A stretch of DNA of 64,000 nt from Clostridiales bacterium (GTDB lineage Bacteria; Bacillota; Clostridia; Peptostreptococcales; Acidaminobacteraceae): positions 62,001-126,000 of the forward strand of contig JAFGAC010000031.1 in assembly GCA_016933835.1 (NCBI GenBank), given 5' to 3'. Position numbers and translations under genes: made by a program. The stretch's first letter is position 1; the number at the start of each line of letters is the position of its first letter. Shown piece by piece: positions 52,125 through 62,402 of the stretch. The notes beneath the pieces were generated by a model. The model did no database searches and had not been told where the DNA came from. It worked only from the letters and a program-made list of their open reading frames with translations.

Positions 52125-54368
52125 ATGACTGAATTATTAGCTCCAGCAGGAAGTATGGAAGCTTTAAAAGCCGCAATTTCCAATGGTTGTGATGCATTAT
52201 ACTTAGGAATGCAAAAATTTGGTGCACGTGCATACTCATCTAATTTTGATTTAGATTCCTTAAAAGAAGCGGTTGCATATGCTCACCTGAGGAATGTTAG
52301 AATCTATGTTACAATGAACACCATCATTTTTGAAAATGAAATCGAAGAGATGAAAGTACAGATGCACGCTTTGAATGAAATAGGTGTTGATGGAATAATC
52401 GTCCAGGATCTGGCTGCTTTCGATTATCTAGTTACAAACTTTCTTGATATGGAAGCACATTGTTCAACTCAAATGGGAATAGACGATTTAGACGGAACTT
52501 TATTATTTAAAGAACTTGGAGCCAAAAGAGTTGTTCTGTCCCGTGAGGTCGAGATTGAAAAAGTTAAAGAGATAAAGAGAATATCTAAATTGCCTTTAGA
52601 AATCTTTGTTCATGGTGCTTTGTGTGTATCTTATTCAGGAAACTGTCTCATGTCTGGATTGATTGGCTATCGAAGTGGAAATCGCGGAAGATGTGTCGGT
52701 TCATGCCGTAAGGAATATGAGCTCATCGATACGACAACTGATACATTGTTAGGAAAAAACTATATTCTATCTACTAAAGATTTAAAAACGATCGATTATA
52801 TCGATGATCTAAGAGAAATTGATTCTTTAAAAATAGAAGGTAGAATGAAAGAACCTGCTTATGTTGCTAATGTTGTATCAAAATATCGCATGGCCTTAGA
52901 TCATGAAATAACAGATAAAGATAAGGACGATCTGAAAAAAACATTCAACAGAACATTTACTAAAGGATATTTGTTTCATGAAGATCCGAAAGATATTACA
53001 AATGTCTTAAGACCTAATAACAATGGTTATGAAATTGGTAAAATAAGCAAGATTGTCAAAGACATGTATGAAATATCACTTATACGACCTTTAAATCAAA
53101 ATGATATCATCAGAATAAGTCATAATAATGAAGATGTTATTTTAAGTGTTGTAAAACTGTACGACCAAGATGGCAATTTAATCAACAGGGCAGATGATGT
53201 CTGCTATATCAAGCTCAAAGAAAAATTGTCCAAGGGTGATTCAGTATACACGACAAAAGATAATTTCTATTACAAGGCTCTAGAATCATCACTGGAAAAA
53301 GAATATAGACGTTTTAGCCTTGATATTAGTGTTTATGCTTACCCAAACACAAAGCTGATTATTGATGCGAGAGGCTTAGGCTTTGATTATTCATATGAAA
53401 GTGATGAAGTTACAGGCGAAGCAATTAATAATCCAACAACAAAAGAACAGGTAATCAAACAATTTTCAAGATTAAATGATACAATATTCGAGCTTGATCA
53501 TGTGAAGTTTGAGGAATGCAATGCATTTATTCCCGCTAAACTATTAAATGCCGCTAGAAGAGAAATTGTACAAGGATTATATGACTTGAAGCTTAACAGT
53601 CAAAATAAGAGAACAAAAACTTTGAATGCTAAAGAAAAAATAAACTTTGCTTCTGAAAAACCGTATCTTACAGCCTCTGTGACAACTAAGGAACAATATG
53701 ATGCATGTGTGAGTCATGGAATTGAGGAAATCTATTTTGAAAACGTTGTTAGACGAAACCAGAACGATTATACGGAAAAAGAAGGCCAGCTGCTAATCGG
53801 AGGATACGGCGGAATTTATCACTACAAAAAAACGAATCCTTTTGTAGCAGATTATTCTCTTAATGTTGTCAATGCAGATAGTTGCCATGAATTATATAGA
53901 TTAGGTGCAAAACGAATCACTTTATCTTATGAATTGAACAAGGGACAGATTGAAGATTTAATCAATGCCTATTATAAAAAAAATGCCGGCTATCCAGCAC
54001 TCGAAATGATTGTATACGGCAGAGCTCCATTGATGTTTACAAAATACTGTCCACTGAAAAAAATGAATCAATGTGGAATTTGCAGAACAAAAAACTATGA
54101 GTTAAAAGATGAACACGGAAGCTTCCCTATCATTTCTCACGATGATTGTTCAACGACTATCCTCAATGGAAAGACGCTCAATCTTTTAGATGAGCTACAA
54201 AACATACATGGAATTGAGGCATTCAGATTGAATTTCACTATTGAATCAAAAGAGCAAGTTGTCAAAACCATTCATGCGGCATTAAGCAAATTAAACGGCT
54301 CAATGAATAAAGATGTCTTCAATCAAGAAACAGACACAAGAGGACATTTCAATAAAGAGATTTTGTAG
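52125..54368 (+). CDS. U32-family protein, RlhA/YdcP-like (23S rRNA hydroxylation)
   Basis: A 747-residue protein with an N-terminal U32 domain: LLAPAGSMEALKAAISNGCDALYLG, DGIIVQDLA, EIFVHGALCVSYSGNCLMSG, and NRGRCVGSCR with conserved Fe-S-type cysteines. A DUF3656 region follows (KYRMALDH, FNRTFTKGYL), and the C-terminal half has a second, weaker U32-like part ending with YCPLKKMNQCGICRTKNY. Members of this arrangement hydroxylate C2501 of 23S rRNA in E. coli. Older annotations call them peptidases. GGAGG precedes the ATG. A terminator follows. Confidence 0.88.
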   Translation: MTELLAPAGSMEALKAAISNGCDALYLGMQKFGARAYSSNFDLDSLKEAVAYAHLRNVRIYVTMNTIIFENEIEEMKVQMHALNEIGVDGIIVQDLAAFDYLVTNFLDMEAHCSTQMGIDDLDGTLLFKELGAKRVVLSREVEIEKVKEIKRISKLPLEIFVHGALCVSYSGNCLMSGLIGYRSGNRGRCVGSCRKEYELIDTTTDTLLGKNYILSTKDLKTIDYIDDLREIDSLKIEGRMKEPAYVANVVSKYRMALDHEITDKDKDDLKKTFNRTFTKGYLFHEDPKDITNVLRPNNNGYEIGKISKIVKDMYEISLIRPLNQNDIIRISHNNEDVILSVVKLYDQDGNLINRADDVCYIKLKEKLSKGDSVYTTKDNFYYKALESSLEKEYRRFSLDISVYAYPNTKLIIDARGLGFDYSYESDEVTGEAINNPTTKEQVIKQFSRLNDTIFELDHVKFEECNAFIPAKLLNAARREIVQGLYDLKLNSQNKRTKTLNAKEKINFASEKPYLTASVTTKEQYDACVSHGIEEIYFENVVRRNQNDYTEKEGQLLIGGYGGIYHYKKTNPFVADYSLNVVNADSCHELYRLGAKRITLSYELNKGQIEDLINAYYKKNAGYPALEMIVYGRAPLMFTKYCPLKKMNQCGICRTKNYELKDEHGSFPIISHDDCSTTILNGKTLNLLDELQNIHGIEAFRLNFTIESKEQVVKTIHAALSKLNGSMNKDVFNQETDTRGHFNKEIL

Positions 54369-54399
54369 AAAAATTCTATTTTGAATACTATGAATAATT

Positions 54400-54445
54400 A
54401 AAGCGCTCCTTTGATTGAACCAATCCAAAAGAGCGCTTTTCCCTT
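54400..54445 (+). terminator. Terminator of U32 gene
   Basis: AAAGCGCTC and GAGCGCTTT form a 9-bp stem with a 22-base loop, then TTCCCTTATTTTTTT. It is also positioned to end the convergent ppiB operon. Confidence 0.8.
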
Positions 54446-54487
54446 ATTTTTTTACCTTTGATACAACAGATCTTTTTTTATTTGCAT

Positions 54488-55003
54488 TTACATTTTTTCT
54501 GGTTCGCCGTACACTTCACCAAATGTTTCAACAGTCATTTTTTCTATTTTCTGATCTTCCATAGGCTTATCAGAATACCCTGTCTTTACTTCAGCAATTT
54601 CATCTACAACATCAAGTCCTTCAATTACTTTTCCAAATGCAGCATACTGATTATCCAAATGTGATGACTTTTGATGCATGATGAAAAACTGGCTTCCTGC
54701 AGAATTTGGCATTGAAGCTCTTGCCATTGAAATGACACCTTTATCATGTTTTAGATTATTATTGAATCCGTTATTCAAGAATTCCCCTTTTATGCTGTAT
54801 CCAGGACCGCCCATTCCAGTTCCATCCGGGCAACCTCCCTGAATCATGAATCCTTTGATGACACGATGAAAAATCAAACCGTCATAATAATTCTTATTGA
54901 CTAGACTGATAAAGTTTTTCACAGTATTAGGTGCCACCTCTGGATATAATTCCAATTTTATTGTTTTGCCGCTTGCCATTTTAATTTCTACTATTGGATT
55001 CAT
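54488..55003 (-). CDS. Cyclophilin-type peptidyl-prolyl cis-trans isomerase
   Basis: A 171-residue cytoplasmic cyclophilin (no signal peptide). LIFHRVIKGFMIQGGCPDGTGMGGPGY holds the catalytic Arg and Phe/Gln, and ISMARA, NSAGSQFFIM and AFGKVIEGLDVVDEI complete the fold. It catalyses proline isomerisation in protein folding. It is the last gene of the tig-clpP-clpX-lon-engB-nudix-ppiB run, directly adjoining the Nudix gene. Confidence 0.95.
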   Translation of the reverse strand: MNPIVEIKMASGKTIKLELYPEVAPNTVKNFISLVNKNYYDGLIFHRVIKGFMIQGGCPDGTGMGGPGYSIKGEFLNNGFNNNLKHDKGVISMARASMPNSAGSQFFIMHQKSSHLDNQYAAFGKVIEGLDVVDEIAEVKTGYSDKPMEDQKIEKMTVETFGEVYGEPEKM

Positions 55004-55483
55004 TTATTTCCCTCCGTTGAATATCACTTGATGTGATATGTATTTTTTTTCTTTATATATGAATTTTGCACTGAATGTTTGATTCGCATATTCAGGATTG
55101 TATATCCACTCCAGGAAATAAGGATCTCCATCCCATAGATTGAGTTTAATTATTTCTTCATCTTCAATCCAATGAAGCGTACCTTCATCGGAATCAACAA
55201 CTTGCCCCGTGAAATCCGACGCCGTATACACAAAAGTATACCAGTCATCGACTCCATCAAACATGGGAAAGGAAATAATCCCTTCATAATTGAATTTATT
55301 CAATATAAGCCCAGTTTCTTCAAAAACTTCTCTTATAAGGCATTCTTCTGGTGTTTCTCCTTTTTCGAATTTTCCACCGACGCCATTGTATTTTCCTTTA
55401 TGAAAGTCTTTTTCACGCTTGTCCCTTTTAAGCATCAGTGTTTTTCCATCTTTTCGAATATAGCACAGACTACTTAGTACCAT
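55004..55483 (-). CDS. Nudix hydrolase (MutT/8-oxo-dGTP diphosphatase-like)
   Basis: A 159-residue Nudix enzyme. The Nudix box is complete: G-x5-E-x7-REVFEETGL within GKFEKGETPEECLIREVFEE. KYNGVGGKFEKGE and DDWYTFVYTASDFTG match the 8-oxo-dGTP diphosphatase-like group, which would cleanse oxidised nucleotides; the true substrate is not proven. The ATG overlaps the end of engB by 14 bases. Confidence 0.9.
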   Translation of the reverse strand: MVLSSLCYIRKDGKTLMLKRDKREKDFHKGKYNGVGGKFEKGETPEECLIREVFEETGLILNKFNYEGIISFPMFDGVDDWYTFVYTASDFTGQVVDSDEGTLHWIEDEEIIKLNLWDGDPYFLEWIYNPEYANQTFSAKFIYKEKKYISHQVIFNGGK

Positions 55484-56096
55484 CTTGTCTCTCCAATTTT
55501 ATATCATAACCATTCTCTTCGAATATCTCATTGAACAGATCCCAAACCTTATATTTATTCACACGATTCGAGGCTGAAATCGGTATGATAATCGATCCAC
55601 CTGCATTCAGTTTTTTTCGTATGATACTGATTTGCTTTTGAATTTGACTGCTTTTCAATTTATCTGATTTTGTTGCAATGATAATGCCACTGAAGCCTGC
55701 ATCCAAAATCCATTTGTACATTTCCTGGTCTTGCTCTGTTGGTTCATGACGTATATCTACAAGCTGAATAATCTCCAAAAGGTTTTCTCGCCCTTTTAAA
55801 TAAGTATTCATGATGCCACCCCATGATTCATGCTGAACTTTGGAAACTTTAGCATAGCCATAACCCGGTAAATCCACAAATCTGAAAGCATGGTCCATTT
55901 CATAAAAGTTTATGGTTTGTGTCTTTCCTGGTGTAGAACTGGTCCTTGCAAAATTCCTTCTGTTTAAAAGCATGTTGATCATTGAAGATTTTCCGACATT
56001 GCTTCGCCCGGCAAATGCAATTTCGGGCAATGGTTCTTCAGGATATTGATCTGGTTTTACAGCGCTTATCAAAAATTCCATGTTTCTAATCTTCAT
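55470..56096 (-). CDS. engB: Ribosome-biogenesis GTP-binding protein EngB/YsxC
   Basis: A 208-residue GTPase of the TrmE-Era-EngA-YihA-Septin class, required for 50S subunit assembly. G1 [15 protein letters not shown], the T-loop [15 protein letters not shown]3 [10 protein letters not shown] and G4 TKSDKL are intact. Its start lies inside the end of lon (11-base overlap), the usual lon-engB arrangement of Firmicutes. Confidence 0.96.
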   Translation of the reverse strand: MKIRNMEFLISAVKPDQYPEEPLPEIAFAGRSNVGKSSMINMLLNRRNFARTSSTPGKTQTINFYEMDHAFRFVDLPGYGYAKVSKVQHESWGGIMNTYLKGRENLLEIIQLVDIRHEPTEQDQEMYKWILDAGFSGIIIATKSDKLKSSQIQKQISIIRKKLNAGGSIIIPISASNRVNKYKVWDLFNEIFEENGYDIKLERQDGTK

Positions 56097-58434
56097 TTTT
56101 TTTCTCCTCTTTAATCAACGCATGCTCCAAAACTTCATCCATTGTTTTTACAGGAATGAATTCAATTATTTTCTTGACTGAACTTGGTATGTCTTCCAAG
56201 TCTTTGATATTGTCAAAAGGAATCAGTACTTTTTTGATGCCAGCTCTTTTTGCAGCCAAAGATTTCTCTTTTAATCCTCCAATTGGCAGGACGCGTCCTC
56301 TAAGTGTGATTTCACCTGTCATTGCGACAAATTTATCGACAGGACGTTTAGTCAGTGCTGAAATTACAGCCGTTGCCATTGTAACACCTGCAGAAGGTCC
56401 ATCTTTTGGAATAGCACCTTCAGGTATATGAATATGCAAATCACATTTTTCATAAAAATCCTGTTGTATATCAAGTCGATCAGCAATTGAACGAATATAG
56501 CTGAGCCCCGCTCTAGCTGATTCTTTCATCACATCACCCAACTGACCTGTTAAAACAAGTTTCCCAGTACCCTTCATAAGCGTAACTTCAACGCTTAATG
56601 TTTCTCCACCTACACGTGTCCAAGCAAGGCCAGTCACAACACCGACTTGATTTTCGGCTTTTATTTCATCATGTCTGTATCTCTCAACACCTAGATATTT
56701 GTCAAGGTTGCGTTTTGTCACGCGAAGATTCGTCATTTCTTCTTCAACTATTTTAGCTGCTGCTTTTCTGCTGACAGCTGCAATTTTTCTTTCAAGTTCA
56801 CGCACACCACTTTCTCGTGTATAGTGATTGATGATCGATCTGAGTGCATCATCAGAAATAGAAATGTTCTCTTCCTTCAGTCCATGCTCCTTCAATTGCT
56901 TAGGTACTAAATAACGCTCTGCAATATTTACTTTCTCATCTTCTGTATAGCCAGACACTTCAATGACTTCCATTCGGTCCAATAAAGGTCGCGGAATAGT
57001 GCTGATTGAATTGGCAGTGGTAATGAACATCACTTTTGAAAGATCAAAAGGCACTTCCAAATAGTGGTCTGTAAATTCCTTGTTTTGTTCAGGGTCTAAA
57101 ACTTCAAGAAGTGCTGAAGCTGGGTCTCCTCTGAAATCACTGCTCAACTTATCTATCTCATCAAACAAGAAAAGTGGATTTTTCGATCCTGACTCTTTTA
57201 TGCCATTGATGATCCTGCCTGGTATCGCACCGATATATGTTCTTCTATGGCCTCTGATTTCAGCTTCATCACGCAGTCCACCCAGTGACATTCTTACAAA
57301 TTTTCGATTGAGTGATCTCGCAATAGATTTAGCAATAGATGTTTTACCAACACCAGGAGGACCTACCAGACAGAGAATAGGACCTTTCATACTATTTGTA
57401 AGTTGTCTTACTGCCAAATATTCCAATACTCTTTCTTTGACAGTTTTCAAACCATAATGGTCTTCATCCAAAATTCTCCTGGCTTTTTTAAGATCCAAAG
57501 TGTCTTTTGTCTGTTTGCTCCATGGCAGTTCCAGTATCCAATTCACATAGCTTCTAATGACATTGCTCTCAGCAGAAGACGCTGACATTTTGCTGAGACG
57601 ATCTATCTCTTTTTTGATTTTTTCGTCAATTTTCTTAGGCAACTTTATTTTTCTGAGTTGTTCATACATCTCATCGATTTCATCGTCAAGATCATTTTCC
57701 TCGCCCAACTCTTTTTTAATCATTTTCAACTGCTCTCTCAAGTAATATTCCTTTTGCATTTTATTGATATGAGTTCTTACTTTGTCATTGATCTGCTTTT
57801 CAACTTCAAGTATTTCAATTTCCTTCAACAGAATTTCATGAATGATCTCGAGTCTTCTCTTAGGAATATAGGCTTCAATAATCTGTTGTTTTTCTTCTGT
57901 TTTAAGTGTAAGTTGTGAAGATATCACATCTGCAAATCTGCCTGGTTCATCTATCGAAGCGACAGATAGAATTATTTCAGGTGAAATTTTACTGCTGACT
58001 GAAACATATTTCTCAAATGTTCTCAAAACCAATCGCATCATTGCTTCAGTTTCTATGTCTTTTTCGTGTTCATCATCATAGTGGACTTGAACATTCACTT
58101 CAAAAAAAGGTTCCGATCCTATGATTGAAAGCACTTCAGCTCTGTGAAGACCCTCAACAAGCACTCGTATCGCATCTCCTGGAAGTTTCAGCATCTGCTT
58201 TATTTTTGATACCGTTCCCACTTGATAAAAATCTTCTTTTGTCGGCAAGTCAACATCGATATCTCTTTGAGTCGTCAAAAATATATGCTGGTCTCTCAAC
58301 ATTGCTTCTTCCAAAGCTTTGACAGATTTATCCCGACCCACATCAAAATGCAAAACCATAAAAGGAAAAACTGATAATCCTCTTAATGGAATCAACGGTA
58401 AAGTTTCAAATTTATTTTTGTTTTCGTTTTCCAA
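56086..58434 (-). CDS. lon: ATP-dependent protease Lon (LonA)
   Basis: A ~782-residue AAA+ protease: N-terminal substrate domain (~10-200), coiled coil (~205-270), AAA+ module with Walker [10 protein letters not shown] and Walker [11 protein letters not shown], and C-terminal Ser-Lys protease domain with [13 protein letters not shown]. It degrades misfolded and regulatory proteins. Two starts are possible: a TTG at 58434, with GAGAGGTGA correctly spaced, or a GTG at 58443 that overlaps that site; TTG is preferred. A perfect hairpin lies between clpX and lon. Confidence 0.95.
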   Translation of the reverse strand: MENENKNKFETLPLIPLRGLSVFPFMVLHFDVGRDKSVKALEEAMLRDQHIFLTTQRDIDVDLPTKEDFYQVGTVSKIKQMLKLPGDAIRVLVEGLHRAEVLSIIGSEPFFEVNVQVHYDDEHEKDIETEAMMRLVLRTFEKYVSVSSKISPEIILSVASIDEPGRFADVISSQLTLKTEEKQQIIEAYIPKRRLEIIHEILLKEIEILEVEKQINDKVRTHINKMQKEYYLREQLKMIKKELGEENDLDDEIDEMYEQLRKIKLPKKIDEKIKKEIDRLSKMSASSAESNVIRSYVNWILELPWSKQTKDTLDLKKARRILDEDHYGLKTVKERVLEYLAVRQLTNSMKGPILCLVGPPGVGKTSIAKSIARSLNRKFVRMSLGGLRDEAEIRGHRRTYIGAIPGRIINGIKESGSKNPLFLFDEIDKLSSDFRGDPASALLEVLDPEQNKEFTDHYLEVPFDLSKVMFITTANSISTIPRPLLDRMEVIEVSGYTEDEKVNIAERYLVPKQLKEHGLKEENISISDDALRSIINHYTRESGVRELERKIAAVSRKAAAKIVEEEMTNLRVTKRNLDKYLGVERYRHDEIKAENQVGVVTGLAWTRVGGETLSVEVTLMKGTGKLVLTGQLGDVMKESARAGLSYIRSIADRLDIQQDFYEKCDLHIHIPEGAIPKDGPSAGVTMATAVISALTKRPVDKFVAMTGEITLRGRVLPIGGLKEKSLAAKRAGIKKVLIPFDNIKDLEDIPSSVKKIIEFIPVKTMDEVLEHALIKEEKKNED

Positions 58435-58454
58435 TTTGTTCACCTCTCTAAGTT

Positions 58455-58480
58455 CATAGCGAGCCTATTGGCTCGCTATG
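58455..58480 (-). repeat. Perfect hairpin between clpX and lon
   Basis: CATAGCGAGCC-AATA-GGCTCGCTATG on the minus strand is a perfect 11-bp stem with a 4-base loop. It overlaps the clpX stop codon and ends some 12 bases before the lon ribosome binding site. No T-run follows, so it is not a standard terminator. Confidence 0.8.
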
Positions 58481-59732
58481 ATATGGATTCTTTTTCCTTA
58501 TGTTCTTTATCATACAGCACAAGTGTCGGTTTATGACCTTTTGTTATGACTTCTTTTGTGATGATGCATTTTTCTACATCATGTCTTTCTGGCAATTCAT
58601 ACATCACTTCAAGCATCACTTTTTCTATAATGTTTCTCAATCCCCTCGCACCTGTGTTCTTTTCTTTTGCCTGCTTGGCAATAGCAACTAGCGCGTCCTT
58701 TTCAAAGCTGAGTTCAACACCGTCGACATCGAATAAAACACCATATTGCTTAACCAATGCATTCTTAGGCTCTTGAAGGATTTTAACCAATGCCTCTTCA
58801 TCAAGCGCATCAAGTGTCACGATTACTGGGACTCTTCCAATAAATTCGGGAATCAAGCCATATCTCAGCAAATCTTCTGTTTCAATTTGTCTCAAGATAT
58901 CACCAATCTGCATTTCCTTCTTGCTCTGAATTGGCGCACCAAATCCTAAAGATTTTTGACCCACTCTTTTTTGGATAATCTTGTCTATACCGTCAAAAGC
59001 ACCACCAACAATGAAGAGAATATTTGTCGTATCCACTTGCAAGAATTCTTGATGCGGATGCTTTCTTCCTCCTTGAGGAGGTACAGAAGCAATCGTGCCT
59101 TCAATTATTTTAAGCAAAGCCTGTTGTACACCTTCACCACTGACATCTCTAGTAATGGATGGATTTTCTGTTTTTCTTGAAATTTTGTCGATCTCATCTA
59201 CATAGATGATGCCGTATTGCGCTTTCTCAATATCATAGTCAGCTGCCTGAACCAATTTCAATATGATGTTCTCAACGTCTTCTCCTACATAACCCGCTTC
59301 AGTAAGTGAAGTTGCATCAGCTATTGCAAAAGGCACTTTCAAAATCTTGGCTAAAGTTTGAGCCAACAAAGTTTTTCCTGAACCAGTAGGACCCAATAAG
59401 AGCACATTGCTCTTTTGAATTTCTACGTCATCAGTATTTTTCATATTGATACGTTTATAATGATTATAGACAGCAACTGACAAAGCTTTCTTAGAAAACT
59501 CCTGTCCTATGACATACTGATCTAAAATACTTTTTATCTCGTGGGGTTTCGGTAAACTGTCAAGATTAATATCTATATCTATTACTTCATCCTCTGAAAT
59601 TATTTCCATACATAAATGAACACATTCATCACAAATATATACATCAGGACCTGCAATCAATCTTTTAACCTGATCCTGAGATTTTCCACAAAATGAACAT
59701 CTCAATTTATGCTTATCATCAATTTTCGTCAT
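58476..59732 (-). CDS. clpX: ATP-dependent Clp protease ATP-binding subunit ClpX
   Basis: A 418-residue AAA+ unfoldase that feeds ClpP. The N-terminal zinc-binding domain has RCSFCGKSQ and CDECVHLC (four cysteines). It is followed by Walker [15 protein letters not shown], Walker [11 protein letters not shown], the pore loop GYVGEDVE and sensor motifs, and the IGF-type ClpP-binding loop region (QKSLGFGAP). AAGGAG lies before the ATG. It follows clpP by 13 bases. Confidence 0.97.
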   Translation of the reverse strand: MTKIDDKHKLRCSFCGKSQDQVKRLIAGPDVYICDECVHLCMEIISEDEVIDIDINLDSLPKPHEIKSILDQYVIGQEFSKKALSVAVYNHYKRINMKNTDDVEIQKSNVLLLGPTGSGKTLLAQTLAKILKVPFAIADATSLTEAGYVGEDVENIILKLVQAADYDIEKAQYGIIYVDEIDKISRKTENPSITRDVSGEGVQQALLKIIEGTIASVPPQGGRKHPHQEFLQVDTTNILFIVGGAFDGIDKIIQKRVGQKSLGFGAPIQSKKEMQIGDILRQIETEDLLRYGLIPEFIGRVPVIVTLDALDEEALVKILQEPKNALVKQYGVLFDVDGVELSFEKDALVAIAKQAKEKNTGARGLRNIIEKVMLEVMYELPERHDVEKCIITKEVITKGHKPTLVLYDKEHKEKESIS

Positions 59733-59745
59733 TCTTTGCTCCTTC

Positions 59746-60330
59746 CTACTTCCTATCCATAATTACTTTATCAATTAAACCGTAATCCAGGGCTTCCTCA
59801 GGAGTCATAAAATTGTCTCTATCTGTATCTCTTGCGATATCCTCAAGGCTTTTTCCAGTTTGCTTACTTAATATTTCATTCAATTTACTTCTTTTTTTCA
59901 AGATTCTTTCAGCCTGAATGCGAATGTCTTCAGCTTGACCTTGAGCACCGCCCAATGGCTGATGAATCATGATTTCGGCATTTGGAAGCGCATATCTTTT
60001 TCCCTTTGCTCCTGAAGACAATAGAAAAGCGCCCATACTTGCAGCCATCCCCATGCAGATTGTAGAAACATCAGGTTTGATATAATTCATCGTATCGTAT
60101 ATTGCCATTCCAGCAGTGATTGAACCACCAGGACTGTTGATATAGATATTGATATCTTTATCGGGATCATCACTTTCCAGAAACAACAATTGTGCTACTA
60201 CTAAACTCGCTGTCACTTCAGTTATTTCCTCACCGATTATGATAATTCTGTCTTTCAACAGTCTTGAAAAGATATCATATGATCGCTCTCCACGATTTGT
60301 TTGTTCAACAACTATAGGTACTAAGCTCAT
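59746..60330 (-). CDS. clpP: ATP-dependent Clp protease proteolytic subunit ClpP
   Basis: A 194-residue serine protease that forms a two-ring chamber with ClpX. The triad is Ser98 (GMAASMGAF), His123 (MIHQPLGG) and Asp172 (TDRDNFM). The N-terminus [22 protein letters not shown] is typical. AGGAGG precedes the ATG. It lies nine bases after tig and 13 before clpX. Confidence 0.97.
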   Translation of the reverse strand: MSLVPIVVEQTNRGERSYDIFSRLLKDRIIIIGEEITEVTASLVVAQLLFLESDDPDKDINIYINSPGGSITAGMAIYDTMNYIKPDVSTICMGMAASMGAFLLSSGAKGKRYALPNAEIMIHQPLGGAQGQAEDIRIQAERILKKRSKLNEILSKQTGKSLEDIARDTDRDNFMTPEEALDYGLIDKVIMDRK

Positions 60331-60339
60331 AAGGACCTC

Positions 60340-61629
60340 CTACTCAACTATTTTCGCGTTTTCAACTAATAAATCCACTACTTTTTTAGAAGTCAATGAT
60401 TCTCTCAAGTATGAATAATCATCTCTTGAGTAGATTTTTTCAACTTCCTCAAGTGGTGTATTTTGCGTCTCAGAAATAACGGCTATTTCAGCTTTTAATT
60501 CTTCTTCAGTTATTTCAATTTTCTCTATTTCAGCTATCTTCTCTAAAACAATCAAAGTCTTGACTCTGTTTATCGCGTCTTCTTTCATTTGTTCTTTTAA
60601 GTCTTCTAAAGTTGTTCCTGTGATTGAAAGATATTGCTCTAGATTGAAACCTGAGTATTGCAGTTGATATTCCATGTCTTTAAGCATGAATTCCAATTCA
60701 GATTCAATCATGCCATTTGGAATTTCAACTTCAACATTGGCAACAGCTTGATCGACTATAGAATTTTTAACGAAATTCTCTGCACTCTTGGCACTTTCCT
60801 CTTCCAATTTCTTTCTGAATGATTCTTTCAATTCTTCCAATGTGTCAAATTCTGAGCTGTCCATTGCAAAATCATCATCTAGTTCAGGCAATTCCTTTGC
60901 TTTTATTTCATGAATTTTCACTTCAAAGACAACTGCTTGTCCTGCTAGATTTTCCGCATGATAGTCTTCTGGAAAAGAAACTTCAACCTTTACATCAGAT
61001 CCGATTTCAGCACCAATCAATTGCTCTTCAAATCCAGGAATAAATTCATTTGATCCGATTGTCAAAGCATGATTTTCAGCTGTTCCACCTTCAAACGGCT
61101 CTTCACCAAGAAAACCTTTGTAATCGATTGTCACAATGTCACCATCTTCAACATTTCTTCCTTCTACAACAACCATTCTTGCATTCATTTCCTGCATTTT
61201 CTGAAGTTCCATTTCAACATCTTCTTCTTTTACTTCTACAGCAGGTTTTTTTACTTCCAATCCTTTGTACTCACCCAATATCACTTCAGGTCTTACATCC
61301 ACTTCAAAAGTTATTTTTAAATCGACATCTTTGCCAACTTCAACAACATCCACTTCTGGACGATCAACTGGTGTAAGTCCCAATTCTGTAACAGCTTTAT
61401 CATACTCGATTGGCAATATCGCATTGATTGCCTCATCATAAAAAACACCTTCGCCATAATTCATTTCAATAACTTTTCTTGGTGCTTTACCTTTTCTGAA
61501 TCCTTGAATGTTAAATTTGCTTCTTGTTTTCAAATAAGCTTTTTCTACATATTCAGCAAATTCTGCATTGCTGACAACCACTTCTATTTTCACTTTGTTG
61601 TTTTCCTTATTCAATAATTGATAACTCAT
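60340..61629 (-). CDS. tig: Trigger factor
   Basis: A 429-residue ribosome-bound chaperone. The ribosome-binding loop is FNIQGFRKGKAPRKVIE. An FKBP-type prolyl isomerase domain (~160-245, DIVTIDYKGFLGEEPFEGG) follows, then a long helical C-terminal arm domain. It is the first gene of the tig-clpP-clpX-lon-engB operon, with AGGAGG before the ATG and a promoter upstream. Confidence 0.97.
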   Translation of the reverse strand: MSYQLLNKENNKVKIEVVVSNAEFAEYVEKAYLKTRSKFNIQGFRKGKAPRKVIEMNYGEGVFYDEAINAILPIEYDKAVTELGLTPVDRPEVDVVEVGKDVDLKITFEVDVRPEVILGEYKGLEVKKPAVEVKEEDVEMELQKMQEMNARMVVVEGRNVEDGDIVTIDYKGFLGEEPFEGGTAENHALTIGSNEFIPGFEEQLIGAEIGSDVKVEVSFPEDYHAENLAGQAVVFEVKIHEIKAKELPELDDDFAMDSSEFDTLEELKESFRKKLEEESAKSAENFVKNSIVDQAVANVEVEIPNGMIESELEFMLKDMEYQLQYSGFNLEQYLSITGTTLEDLKEQMKEDAINRVKTLIVLEKIAEIEKIEITEEELKAEIAVISETQNTPLEEVEKIYSRDDYSYLRESLTSKKVVDLLVENAKIVE

Positions 61630-61664
61630 TTTTTTCCTCCTAAAATTGTATATTCCAATATAAT

Positions 61665-61693
61665 ATATTATATCATTAAAAGTGATGTGTAAA
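61665..61693 (-). promoter_or_regulatory. Putative promoter of the tig operon
   Basis: Minus strand TTTACA (61688-61693) with TAATAT (61665-61670) at 17 bases, or a perfect TATAAT (61667-61672) at 15 bases. It lies about 35 bases before the tig start. Confidence 0.6.
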
Positions 61694-61727
61694 CCCTTTT
61701 AAAGCAACTTATCACCTTAATTTTTCG

Positions 61728-62402
61728 TTATATCTCTATTATTTCATACATATTGTTCAATAAATCAATAAAAAGCACCTTATTTTCAAGATATAAACCT
61801 TTTTTTAAGAGATATTTAATTCCTTCACTTACTTGCACGCCTGCAATCACCGCAGGGGTAAAAGAAGGATTCCCCAACTCGCTGTTATTCTCTGAATCAT
61901 TTTTGTATAAATGCTCCATCACATGTGCATGATCAGTCATCACACAGACTTGGCCAAACCAACCGTCAATGGCCCCATGAACCAATGGAATACCGTATTC
62001 ATCACATACAGCGGACAAAAGCAATCTTGTCTTTATATTGTCCAAAGCGTCAAACACCATATCACAATCTTTCAACATCTCTTTTCCGAAAGAATAAGTG
62101 AAAGTTTCACTGTAAACAATTAAATTGACTTCTTTATCGATATTTCTTGCATGTTTAAGAGCTGTTTCAGACTTTTTCTTTCCAATATTATCTTCATTGG
62201 ATAAAATTTGTCTATTTAGATTCGTTTCATCAAAAACATCATCATCTACCGCTGCGATATTTCTGAATCCAAATCGAACAAGCATCTCCAATATGTTTCC
62301 ACCTAGACCGCCCAATCCTATAATTCCTATTTTCTTGTCTCTGATCGATTCAAATTCTTTTTCTGATATAAAATTAAAGTTTCTCTGATATCGTTTGTTC
62401 AT
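61728..62402 (-). CDS. ThiF/MoeB/HesA-family E1-like adenylyltransferase
   Basis: A 224-residue Rossmann protein. GIIGLGGLGGNILEML is the ATP site, DDDVFDETNLNRQIL carries the conserved Asp and Arg, and DALDNIKTRLLL the second Asp. It would adenylate a C-terminal glycine of a ubiquitin-like sulfur carrier. No CxxC zinc pairs are visible, as in short family members. No carrier or cofactor genes are nearby, so the pathway is unknown. Its start lies 29 bases inside recX, with GGTGGTGA upstream. Confidence 0.85.
   Translation of the reverse strand: MNKRYQRNFNFISEKEFESIRDKKIGIIGLGGLGGNILEMLVRFGFRNIAAVDDDVFDETNLNRQILSNEDNIGKKKSETALKHARNIDKEVNLIVYSETFTYSFGKEMLKDCDMVFDALDNIKTRLLLSAVCDEYGIPLVHGAIDGWFGQVCVMTDHAHVMEHLYKNDSENNSELGNPSFTPAVIAGVQVSEGIKYLLKKGLYLENKVLFIDLLNNMYEIIEI

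Noticed and set aside
57080-57457. 125-codon plus-strand frame inside lon
   Set aside because: Serine/proline-rich antisense reading of the AAA+ domain; no independent coding evidence.
61657-61672. 16-bp AT-only palindrome upstream of tig
   Set aside because: It coincides with the -10 region and is pure A/T, so it is likely chance rather than an operator.
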